Part shown: positions 44,321 to 55,549 of the stretch, in pieces | Layout: every line of letters begins with the position of its first letter | Numbering within the stretch: the first letter of the stretch is position 1 | NCBI GenBank assembly: GCA_032988165.1 | Contig: JANTQF010000141.1 | Location: forward strand, 1 to 64,000 | Source: Emmonsiellopsis sp. PD_33 | Taxonomy: Eukaryota > Ascomycota > Eurotiomycetes > Onygenales > Ajellomycetaceae | Reading direction: 5' to 3' | DNA: 64,000 nt | Translations under genes and position numbers: made by a program | The notes under the pieces: model-generated | What the model saw: only the letters and a program-made list of their open reading frames with translations | Told to the model about the DNA's origin: nothing | Database searches by the model: none

Positions 44321-46999
44321 GTAGGTTGTCTCTTAAACTTTAAAGATAAATTTATTAATGTTAATTGAGAGGCTGTGTTTGTAGAAGTAGGTAAGGACTT
44401 TTCAGATATACTCTTAATACTACTTGTAGAATTTATTAATAAAGATGAGGATGTTATTGAGGTAGATAGAAGTAAATTTATCTAAATAATTCTATAAGGC
44501 CTAGTTGATGTATTTCTAGAAGGTATTTAGAGCATTTATGATGTCAAAGAGGGTAACTATTCATTCAAATAGATTATATTTTATATGAAAGGTAGTTAGC
44601 CATTCATCTCCTTCTGCAATTCAGATCTTATAGAATGTAGAAATGATATCAAGCTTTATAAACTACTTAACTCAGCTGATCTATTTGAGAGTCTTATTGA
44701 TTAATAGTAGTAAGTAATGATTTTTTTAGGTAAGGTAGTTAAGGCCCTAATAGTCAATATAGAACTAGAGGCCTCTACCTGACTTTTTCATAAAGAGTAT
44801 AGGTGTGCCTGCAGGTAAGTTACTAACTTGAATGAAACTCTTATTTAGAAGATTATTAAGGGTCTTATAGAGTACAAGCAGTTTGTCACACAATATATTA
44901 TATAGAAGTCTTTAGAATAACTAAGAATCTTTACTGTTTATCTTCTTAAATTCAATATAATAATCATGCACACTGTGGAATAATAGGAGCTTCTCAGTAG
45001 TCTTATAGTTAAAAACATCAAGAAATTCATAATAGTGTGAAGGGAGAACTATTATAGAGTCAGTCTTCAACTTCTTAGAGAGTTATAAGAGGGCTTTCTC
45101 TATATTAGCTATACTAGTAGTAAAGATTTCAATAGGAGATTAGAACTTAAATTTCTAATTATAGCTTCAGCAGAGGTTATAGGTATTAATAGAGATTTAG
45201 TAAAGATTAGTAGTCTTATGAATATCTTTTTTGGAGATATAGATGCCTCCAGGAAATATAACACATCAATTGTGAGCATTAATAAGAGCTTGATGTTCAG
45301 ATAGTCATGATAGGCCTAATATGAAATCATACAGAAGATTCTTAATTTTATATGTATAAGTATTTTCTCAGAGAAATCTATTAATATTAATATCAAGCTT
45401 TATTATATTTCATATGAAGCTGCCTGTGTTACCATTAATGCCTTCAATCTTTTAGGAGTTAATTGGGATATATAGGAGGTTATAATAGTTAATCATGTGA
45501 GGGTGAATCATTAAATAATAATAGTAACTACTATTCACTATAGCATTCATATTAAAAGAATAATTAACTATAGTAGGTATAAGAATCATCAGAATAGTTA
45601 TTTTCTTCTTAAAGATTTTCCTATCTAACTCTAGAAGCTTCTACTCATAATTTCATATAGAAGCTAATCTTTTTCAAAATCTGATTTAGCATCATCAAAG
45701 TCTTCCTCCTCTTTAGGCTTAATTTATATATTTATAGATTATATAAATAATTTTGAGGAAATATGAGTTCTATAGCAGTCAGTAGCTTTATACTTAGGTT
45801 TATCATAGTTAATACAGACATCTCAGGCACAGTAGTTAATAATAATAATAATAGTTATATTCAGAATGTAGAATATATTCACACAAGTAGACTCTATAAG
45901 CATCTAACTCATAGTATTTGAGTTCTTCAGCTAAAAGACCCTAAGGAAGGCTTCCCTAGAGATAGTAGGAGCACTGCTATGAATTCAGCTCTGAATGGCC
46001 TTAATCTCAGACAGGTTATTTTCTATATCACAGAGTTTTATATAATATTTAAGGTATGTAAGAGGTTTAATAAAGGTAATGATCTACTATAGGAGTTTAA
46101 ACTTAATAATCTTTTTAAGTAGAGCCTTCTTAACAGTGTCATTCTATAGCTGACTATCAGCTTCCAGAATCTTCTAATTAAATCTTAGGAGAAAGATAGA
46201 GAGTAGATTAGTTTTCTGATGAATACTGTACAGCTAGATCAGAGTCTTCTGAGTTACTAAAGGATCAGAGAAAAGAATGTTAAGCTGATTAAGAATGACA
46301 TTAGAGATTATAGAAATGAGCTTGATATTAACCTTCATCTAAGGTTGAAATCAGATGATAGTAGTATTAGAGAGTTAGATGTAGATGTATCAGGTCTGAT
46401 CAGCAAGAGATCTAATTGCAAGATCATCTAAAGCAATTTTAGCCTCTACACTGAGGTGCTAGGCAGGGTATTTAGAGACTTATTTGCCTATAAATTTCTC
46501 AAGGATAGCAAGCCTTTCTTTTGGGTATCTCAGGAAGTCCTCAAAAGGAGTAGTTAGATGAGTAGGAGTCAGAATAGGAGCTAGAGTCAGTATGAATATA
46601 TGATTTTATTTAGTAATGACTCTAATAAGATCAATCTTATTTGTAAGCTATTAAATGATATTTCAGAATTTAGCATCAGAATTCTGAGAAGGAATACTAT
46701 CTTCACATGGAGGATTCATATTTATAATGGATTTAAAAGATTGTTTGGATTCAGAGAGTTTAGAGGATTTAGAAAGTTTAAAGGAAAATTTCATGAGATA
46801 TTAATATGAACTGTTAGGGCTTTAAGGCCTTTCACTAACATATCATTTAGTAGAGCTGAACTGGTTGTATTTCAGATTTCAGAAGAGTTTACTATACATG
46901 TAGATTATATTTGGGAGAGTCAGCTGTACATGTAAATTATGTTCAGAGGGTAAATATAATAAAGGTCTCTAAGAAGAGATTAAATGAGCAATTATAAAA
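44321..46999 (-). pseudogene. Element B gag-protease-RT part
   Basis: Minus-strand remnant of the 5' coding part of B. Near 44,740-44,830 it reads PAGTPILFMKKSGRGL, a chromovirus RT landmark. Near 45,790-45,850 a CINYDKPKYKATDC string looks like a decayed CCHC zinc knuckle, placing gag at about 45,600-46,990. It is cut at 44,320 by element C. Confidence 0.7.
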
Positions 47000-47253
47000 T
47001 GTAATGGGTGCACTTTGATAAGTAGATCATATAAGCTATACACTAAAATCAAAATTATAATCATTAGAGAAAGAAAGAAAAAAGGAAAAGAAATTACAAG
47101 ATCATGCAATATAAACAGAAGAGAATTATATAAGGTTAGAGTGAATAAATGTTCATATAAAGGCCCAGTTGAAGGCATCTAATTAGACAGTCAGAGATCA
47201 GGTAAAGTTCAGACAAGCTATAGATATAGAGTATAAGGGTGTAGCCCTTCACA
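47000..47253 (-). repeat. 5' LTR of element B (right on the plus strand)
   Basis: 254 bases, TGTAATGGGTGCAC...CCCTTCACA, with the TG...CA ends kept. The left copy begins TATAA, a G-to-A change. Followed by the GTATT duplication. Confidence 0.9.
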
Positions 47254-50200
47254 GTATTTCAGCAACTAGCTGATCTGAATACATCATATAGTTATATATT
47301 CTATAACTAGAAGTATGCTATCATCATGGCATTCTATCAGGACAGCTTCAAGCCACTACTGATATGTGTAGACTCAGGTTGCATAATGACTCTTATAAGT
47401 AAGAAGTTCCTTGAGTAGCAGTGTGATAAGATATTATGCCTGATATGCCTGTGAATATCAGTTAGAGATGTCAGAGACTCTATGAAATCCTCTAAGATGA
47501 TTATAATTTCACTTATATTATCTGCAGTTCTACCAGATGAGAAATGTATATCAATACTTATTTAAATCTTAGTAAAAGTACATATCATTGATGATCTTTA
47601 TATTAATCTGCTACTTGATATAGATAATATAGCACTAAAGAGCATCACTATAGATCTAGACAAAAGAATGTTATACATAAAGTTGTGTGAAGATGTAGAG
47701 GTAAAGATCTTAATAATATTAAAAAAGAATTATTAGACTACTAGATTAATGTATTTAGATGCTAAAGTCATCATCTCACTCAGATTAGAGGTAAAAATTC
47801 CACTCAAATGCTATCTCAGTAAAAAAGAGTAATTATTAATAGATAGAAACTACATCTTCAACCCTGTAATACTGCTACTTCAGGTATATGTGTAAATTAT
47901 AGACTATAGTCTCTCATTTACTCATATTATTAATAATATAAATAGGTAGATTATAATCCCACAGAGATCCCACATCAGCACTCTAAGAGAGTATGATATT
48001 ACTAGTATATACTTAATTAATCTTGTAGTAGAGCTATTAGCTCTCAACCTATTTAGATAATAATCCTAGTATAAGCTAAATAACAATCTGAATATATTAG
48101 AATTACTAGAGAAATCTCTGCATGTTATCAACATTAATCCTACAGGGGTAGAAGTAAAACTACTCAATGATATAATAATTTATGATAATAAAGAGATTAT
48201 AAAATACTTTGTGTAGATCTATAATGAATTTCCTGAAATCTAGAAAGATCATAGTAATACTATACATCTACTAGAGGATGAATGAATATAGATTCCCCTC
48301 TTATCATTAAAGGATTATAAGTTTTAGACTCAAGTAAAGGTATATCCTCTAGGTCAAAAGGATCATAAAGTTATAGATGATCTCTTTAACAAGTTGCATG
48401 CTTAGAGATACATGAAATGGGTAATAAATTATATCTCCTCAGAATACCTAGTGTTTGTAGTCTGAAAGAAGGTCAACAGAGTATGAAAAAGTTATCCTAT
48501 AATTAATGTCAGGAAACTTAATAAGATAATAGAGCCTGATATATATCTGATGACACAGCAGGCAGAGGTTATTAACTTTATGAAAGAATACTACTACATT
48601 ACTGTTCTCAACTGTATTAACTTCTTCTACCAATGAAGAGTCTACTATGATTACAGATAATACTTATTAGTTGTATCATACTATAAATAAGAGATCTCTT
48701 TAATCACTATAATGAAATATATAAACTTACCAGTATATATATAGCATAAAATCAACCTCTTTCTTAAAAAATTTAAGAAGTTTGTTTGCTACTATATTGA
48801 TAACCTAATGACTACAAGTATTATTATGGAAAAATATAATAAACATCTAAAAAAGATCTTCAGTTTGTTTCATAATAAAAACATCATCATCAATCTAAAG
48901 AAAGTATTTATTAGCTTCCTCTCAGTTAGACTACTAGAACATAAGATCTCATTTTTAAGCCTCACTCTAATAGAGAATTATATCACCACACTGATAAGAA
49001 TTACATTCCTTAAGAATCTAAAGAATCTAGAGACTTATCTTAATATAATAGGATGACTGAGGAACTACATATCTTTCTACATATATCATATAGAATTCTT
49101 GCAGGCATTGAAGACAATGCTCCTTAAGGATGTACTAGTAAAAGAAAGATTATGAACTTAATTCTCTATCTAAATACTCCTTGAAAAGCTTATAGAGAAA
49201 GAAGAGAAGGCATTTAATGACATATAAATAGTATTTACTAAAGATCTCTTCCTGATACATTACAATAATATGTACTACCTCTTCTTTAACATTGATGCTT
49301 CTAAATAGAGAGGTTTTGAGGTTATGATATTTCATATCAAATTAGAATGAGCATTACTCAGGGAGATACAATATAATAAAACCCTAGACTTTAAAATATT
49401 ACTCTTATTAATTATAATAGAACTCATTATGTTCCTCTTCAAGATCCTCACATTAGTAAAAACTAGATACTAGCTAATCAAACTGGAAGTTACATGTTTA
49501 GTTTAAGTACTCAAGAAAGTACAACACATAGTTGAAGTCACAGAACTTTTAGTGATCATATACACTAATTACTTAGCCACACTATAAATCATCAGACAGA
49601 CATCACTAACCACCTTATTTATAGATAAGCTCAATTTAAGGCTCATTCAAGCTATCTAGTATATACAGTGTTTCAATCTATAGATATTTTATAAACTCAG
49701 TCACATACATATTGTCCCAGACACATTATCATGATTACAGTCAGATGCACCCATGGACTAGGATGAACCCCTGAAGAACCTAGCTGCTAAGGCTATAAAT
49801 ATATTACTAGTAAACTATATATTTATAATAATTATAATATTCTTATAGTTCTAGTAGAGACTCCTGGATGCTTACCAGCAAGACTCAAAACTGGCTATAA
49901 TTTTAGAAGTTATAAAAATAAACAATATATTACTCATAAAGAATTAAATAAAGCTATCATATCACATCAATTCCAATAATAACTTACTATATTATAAATA
50001 TGAGGACATCACACAGCTCTGTATTTCTTAGTCTCTTATTAGTGACATCATCAAAATTGCATATTCAGATGTACACCTTAAACCACAGCAAATTATAGAG
50101 AAGTTAAATGGATTATCTATCTACAAAAAGACTCATCTTATTAAAAAATATATCTACTACTATCTCAGCTGCCTTCAGAATACTACTTACCACTATAAAC

Positions 50201-51350
50201 TATATAGTACACTATAATTAATCATTACAGAGCTATTCTTATTCTATATTATTATAATTCATATTATTCTTAATCTTTCTAAAGGACAATTCAATGCTAA
50301 CATAACTATTACTTGTAAGGTAAGTAAGAGGACAGCCCTCATCTCAAAACATCAAAATTAAGATGTAAAATCCTGGGCCAAGCCATTTATTAAGTAGCTG
50401 ATAATAGGTAATTAAAGTATATCATCATATATTATATCAGATAGATCATAGAGATAAGAAGTTCCTCAGTCAATTTTGAGCTATAATCTTCAAGTTCTTT
50501 AGGGTAGAACTTCTCTATACTATAGCTTATCACCTTCAAGCAGACAGTCAATTAGAGATTATAAATTAAATGTATAAGATTACTCTTCAACACATAATCA
50601 CAGCACTGAAAGATTCACAGTAATAGGAGGACTCAGCCCTCTTATTCCAAGCACTCTTTAATAGTGCTATAGTATTAGTAATAGAAATATCCCCTTACTA
50701 ATATATGTATGACTAAAAGCTCAAATCACTACTCCAGCTAGTACAGGCTTTTTAAAATCAAGATTTCCAGGACTTCTCTAGCTATCTTAATGCAAATGAG
50801 GTACTCCATACAGCAGCTATATTTATAAAGAAGTATTATAATAAGAAGTATACCTCAAGATTCTTCATCATAGGTGATAAAGTACTTCTCTAAATTAGTA
50901 AAGAATATAATATATCTCTACTCTAATCTTATAGCAAGTTTGCTCTTTAATATGTAGGTCTTTTCATAATCCTCTATCAGATTGATAGTCTTACCTATCT
51001 TCTGAATCTCTCAATATATTTCTAAGTACACCTCATAATATTCATTGCTCATTTAGAACTCACTTTATAGGAAGAGGACCCCTTCAGGTATATCTTAATA
51101 GCATTAGGCTCTATAGTAATGGAAGATGATACATCAGAATGATAATCATATAAACTCAAGAAAATACTAGTAAAATAGACTAAGAACCTTAAATATAGTA
51201 AAAAGGTTGAATATCTTATATAATGAAAAGAGTATAGATTAGAAAAGAACTAGTAGTACCCTACATACATTCTACTAGATGTAAAAGAACTCATATAATA
51301 ATATGAGTATGAATAAGATGAATTCTATTTACTGTTAATCTTACAATAAT
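47254..51350 (+). pseudogene. Element A pol: protease, RT, RNase H, integrase, chromodomain
   Basis: Continuation of A after element B. Protease at about 47,330-47,420 (LICVDSGCIMTLISKKFL, active-site DSG). RT at 48,300-49,100: YPLGQKDHKVIDDLFNKL, then a catalytic box at about 48,790-48,805 reading YYIDNLM, where the second Asp has become Asn, fatal for polymerase. A thumb/connection segment follows (LKNLETYLNIIG, 49,015-49,055). RNase H from about 49,270 (FNIDASK), integrase about 49,950-51,150, and a chromodomain at 51,195-51,330 (KKVEYLI, YPTYILLDVKELI). Inactive: many stops. Confidence 0.82.
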
Positions 51351-53995
51351 AAGGCTGACCCCTAAAGGTGGTAGCCTAGAAATCTCAAATCTCTATAAAT
51401 AAACTTAAAAGTGTTTTTCAGTTTCCCTTATATATTAGAGATCATGAGACTATGTCCACCGAATTTCCATACCCCTATCTGTTATTAAAAGCTCTCTATA
51501 CCCAGACTATTACTATTCACTATAGAATGTTCATTGCTCTGTTAGAACTATACTACCTCACACTAGTTGTACTCTATTTGTATATGTTTTCCACTAGTTC
51601 TACCTCTATTTACTAATATATATATACTGTCTATATATATACTGCCCTGAACAACACTATATACCTCATTTCATCACAAATATTAAGATATAATGCATGG
51701 AGTTTTCATAGTAAACATCATCTCAAACACATAATCTCAGTCTAGTATTTATCATATATATAGATAATTCAGTACAATAGATTATCTAACCTCCCAGGCT
51801 GCTCACATTCACACCCATTATTATAGCAAATTTACTAATAATACTTTACTTAGACATATAAACCTCCTATTAACCTACTTAATCTCTACTAACTTGTAAT
51901 ACCTCCACAGTAATTTGTATAACCACACACAAGACATCCAGCCTGCCTATCCATCTACAAGTAAATACCATGGAATTCCTAATAGTATGATGCTTTCTAA
52001 GTACTCACATTTAGTAGTAGCTGATGACCCCCTCACCCCTACTTACATACTAAAGAAATAGTATAAGATAGGAATTATTAGTTTATCTATCCTGATTATG
52101 GGATAGTTCAGCACAAAAGGAAAAGATAAGATGCCAGCCTAGCAAGTCAAGGATAATGAAGTCATTGAAAACATCAAGGCAATAAGTTATATAAAGAAAT
52201 ATGCCATAAAGTTTGTCATCAAAATGTGCAAACACACTCTACCTCTAGGAGTAATCTTCACTGAATCTATAAGCACACTTAAGAAAGTCATTAATGGTAT
52301 GAACAGGCAGACTGTAAACTAACAGCTATATAATACCTACTACATCTTTAAGATGTAAGAGTAGTTATAGAAACAGACTAATAAAAAATATAAGAAGGAG
52401 ATACTATAAATCACAGATAATATTTTAGAATACTTATCTCTCAAGATACATCTAGACTTAGAGAATAAATACAACTTTAAGGGACCATCATCTAATACAT
52501 CATCAGCTGAGAATAAAGTCAAAGTAAGAAAGCTTAAGATTAAAATGACTATTAATAGAATAAAGTTAAAGATAATTATAAATCATAATATAGAAGATAT
52601 TATAGAAATTTACAACTATAATGAATCTATATACTTGCATCTTACTATAAAGAATTCAGGCTATAAGTATTATGATTCACTAGAACATTATCTTCAGAAG
52701 AATCAAGTACATTTTGATCTAACATACATTACTAAGAATAGCTGTAATGCTACCATCAAGCAAGTCCAGAGCTAATAGAATGTAGATAAGATGATAGTAG
52801 AAAATATACATTATATCTAACTTTATAATTAGTAAGTAGAAACTTATAACTAGGAAATTAATCTTTTGATTAATGAATGGTGCTAAGAGAATATTAGTAT
52901 ATTCCTTCTTAGTATAATTAAAAATTAAGTCAATGAGGCTGTAAATGATCTACAGGAACAAAATAAAAAGAAATATATTAATTAGACTAAATCACATAAT
53001 ATTAGACATCTCATGGCTGACATAATTAGAAGCTAATATATTAATTATATAGACATAGAAATCCTATAACACTTCTATGAGAAATAGAGATAGATAGATA
53101 GCTCAGCAGACATAACAGGTGATAACTTCCTTAGTAAATAAATTAAGAAGAATAACTCTAATAGTAACATACTCATAGAGTAACTCACTATAAGCTCTCC
53201 TCACACAGTTAATATTATCTTTACTGTAGCTACTATTATAATCACATCATCTCACACTGCACCAACTAGTGTTATTACCTAATAGCTAAACCTGCCTATA
53301 GACCTTCAGGTAATTAAATACATCATAACCCTCCACAATATTAGTAGGAAAGACATTCTTGAAGAAGTTAATTAGCTTTACATTATAGAAATATCTCACA
53401 CTGAGATATGCATATTACCTGCTAATAAACTACATTAGGTCATCAATAAGATTCAAGCCTAAGCTCTCACCAAGAAGAAAGCTTAGTATAATACTGTAAA
53501 GAATAAAGCTATTTACCTCATAATAGTATTATATAATCTAGAGGAATAGAAAGCTTAGTAGGTTACTTAGTAATATTATCACACAGAAGTCACACACATC
53601 ATCATGCTTAATAAGAGTACACAGAAAATCAATAAGAATATTAATATTATTATATAAATTAAAAATCAAAGCATCATTAAGCCTATCAATAATACATACT
53701 AAGAAGATGCAATCAAATAAGTTGCTCATCTACAGAACCTCTACTATAATAAGGTAGAAAGTACAGTTAGCTTTTAGACAGATAAAGATATTATCTACCA
53801 GGTTATACTTGAGATGCTACATGCTGAACTGAAAAATACACTAGATAAATTAGATGTAAAGATCAATATTAAATAGATAAATGATTTTATTTACTTTACT
53901 AATATATTCTCTTTTCTTTTCCTCTTTATGCTGAAGCATTCTTTATGTTTTCTATTAAAATATTCTTTATTTTTCTTATTCTATTAAATTAGCAT
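51351..53995 (+). pseudogene. Third frame (ORF3) of element A
   Basis: After the chromodomain and before the polypurine tract a plus frame continues for about 2 kb (clear from 52,020). Pieces: SKYSHLVVADDPLTPTYIL, KKYAIKFVIKMCKHTLPLG, KIHLDLENKYNFKGPSSN, the stop-free 52,545-52,775, with GYKYYDSLEHYLQKNQVHF and YITKNSCNATIKQVQS. It is hydrophilic and Lys/Asn-rich without membrane helices, so not an obvious Env. Element D has the same frame in the same place (55,550-58,429 minus): GYKVYDFLRKHL and YITRKAC align. Function unknown; the conservation in two separate insertions says it was a real protein of this family. Confidence 0.65.
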
Positions 53996-54029
53996 GAAAT
54001 TATCATAATAAGGGTATTATATACTTTTC

Positions 54030-54038
54030 AAAAGGGGG
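54030..54038 (+). other. Polypurine tract of element A
   Basis: AAAAGGGGG immediately before the 3' LTR start at 54,043, the expected plus-strand primer of an LTR retrotransposon. Confidence 0.7.
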
Positions 54039-54042
54039 TAAT

Positions 54043-54202
54043 TATTACATACCTACACTCTGTGCCATGGAATAGCCAGGGTGCTTAGTCACACAGCTAG
54101 CTTAGTTAGGCCTCAAAATATAAATATTCATGGGTAGCTTAGAACTATAGCAAGACAATCTTATTCTACACAATATTTTCATCTCAAGTTTTTCCAATTA
54201 CA
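54043..54202 (+). repeat. 3' LTR of element A
   Basis: 160 bases, TATTACATACC...CAATTACA, the same length as the 5' copy. Followed by CCTTT. Confidence 0.88.
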
Positions 54203-54207
54203 CCTTT

Positions 54208-55226
54208 TCACCATGAAAAACATCACCCTACCACATGTTTTTATCATAGATTGAGAACTTACACTTATGAATGCTATTAATAAGACCTTTGAATGTAAAA
54301 ACTACTAATTTTTTTAACTTATTTAAAACTAGCATATTAATAATAACATTCTAAATTATTTAAAATCCCATTTTAAAGTTAGAATTAATAATGATGATGA
54401 TACTCCTAAAAAGCTTTATAAATCATTTATAAAGGCCTGGTAGGACATTATAAAATCTTGTATAAAGAAGAAATTTAACTATTAGAGGTAGAAATTCAAT
54501 GAGAAATAACCTGCTAAGCTTATTAATTACTGTGAGACTATATAATTACATTTTCATACTAAATATCTGGTATGATATTTTATTGATATAATTTCTCATT
54601 TTGAGTATAAATCTTCATTCTGAGTGAAGAGCTCTTATTGAGATGTGAAGCTCTATCTATTCTTAAATACTACTAAAGATCTCTATATTACCTATAAGAA
54701 CTTATAGTAGTTCTGATTAAATCAACATTAGTAGTAAAATGCACTTATTATATCTTTAAAAATTCAGACTTCTATCTCTACCTACAGGAACATTTATTCT
54801 AACTTTATAGATGTTGTAATCATCTTTGCACATCTTAAAATAGTAAATTTACTATGAGAGATGCAGGCTGATCCTAAGAAAATCTCATTAATCTATCTAA
54901 AGATATATTTATATACTTCCTTCTGAGGTCTACCCTGCAAGCACTACCTCTAAAGCTAAATAAGGAAAGAGCCAGTGAGGCATGAAAGAGGTAGAGATAG
55001 AGGTAGAGAGGCCATAAAGCAATTAATGAAATTAATTTAGTTAAAAATAGTTTACTCTCATTAGTTTTATAACTACACTCAGGGCATTGAGATTATACAG
55101 GCTAAGTATAGTGATGATTTTCTCCCTGAAAATTTTACCTATAAATCTACAGTTATTTCTTATTACTAGAATGCCTGGGAATCTATTTACTAATAAAGAG
55201 GTAAGCTTGAATCTACTCACTATAAT
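54208..55226 (+). pseudogene. MULE transposase, middle part (RIP-degraded)
   Basis: Directly after element A the MULE frame resumes: LPHVFIIDRELTLMNAI-like sequence (with TGA at the Arg place) at about 54,230-54,290 is the MULE core segment carrying the DxE-type acidic residues. It goes on with LKSHFKVRINNDDDTPKK and KSFIKAW, INYCETI, and later LPCKHYL (the Cys/His of the SWIM-like region) near 54,935. Joined to 25,847-27,178 across element A the frame is continuous, which proves the split. It is cut again at 55,226 by element D, so its 3' end is outside the window. Confidence 0.75.
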
Positions 55227-55387
55227 TATAATTGGGATAACTTGAGATCAAAATATTGCATAGAATAAGATTGTATTCTCTATATTCCTAAGCTATTTAT
55301 AGCTATTTATATTATAGGGCCTGACTAAGCTATGTAGGTGACTAAGTACTATGAATATTTCATAGTGTGAAGCATGCACATGTAATA
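55227..55387 (-). repeat. 3' LTR of element D
   Basis: 161 bases, alignable end to end with the reverse complement of the element A LTR. It begins TATAATTGGGATAAC on the plus strand and ends CACATGTAATA. It marks where D entered the MULE gene. Confidence 0.75.
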
Positions 55388-55549
55388 AGTGGCCTCTTTC
55401 AGAAAGATATGTAATGCCCTCATTACAGTAGTTACATGCAGAATTGTAGAGTAAATAAATGAAATATGAGATCTTATAATATATAACATAATAATAAATA
55501 ATACATCAAGTGAAAAAGAAAACCTTACTCCCTATCCCTGTGGTGATCT

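Larger units (their letters stand above)
30234..47253 (-). mobile_element. Gypsy chromovirus B, nested in A (minus strand)
   Basis: LTRs of exactly 254 bases (30,234-30,487 and 47,000-47,253), transition-only differences for the most part, and a perfect GTATT duplication. Pol reads on the minus strand: gag with a zinc-knuckle remnant (about 45,790-45,850), RT near 44,700-45,300 with PAGTPILFMKKSGRGL, then after the nested element C the integrase part and a C-terminal chromodomain at about 30,560-30,760 (EYEIKVIL...FQYLVKWLNY, SSWE). Without C the element is about 5.6 kb, a normal chromovirus size. Confidence 0.9.
27179..54202 (+). mobile_element. Gypsy LTR retrotransposon A (outer, plus strand)
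   Basis: Two 160-bp LTRs (27,179-27,338 and 54,043-54,202), differing almost only by transitions, bound the element, with a CCTTY duplication. Removing the nested element B leaves about 10 kb: gag (28,600-30,233), protease-RT-RNase H-integrase-chromodomain (47,259-51,350), a third open frame (about 51,960-53,890), a polypurine tract AAAAGGGGG at about 54,030 and the 3' LTR. It sits inside the MULE transposase gene. All frames are RIP-degraded. Order RT before integrase makes it Ty3/Gypsy, and the C-terminal chromodomain makes it a chromovirus-like member. Confidence 0.9.

Noticed and set aside
32878..44326. Target-site duplication of element C
   Set aside because: GAGTG on the left and GTAGG on the right do not match even allowing transitions, and ACAG shared nearby is too short to claim.
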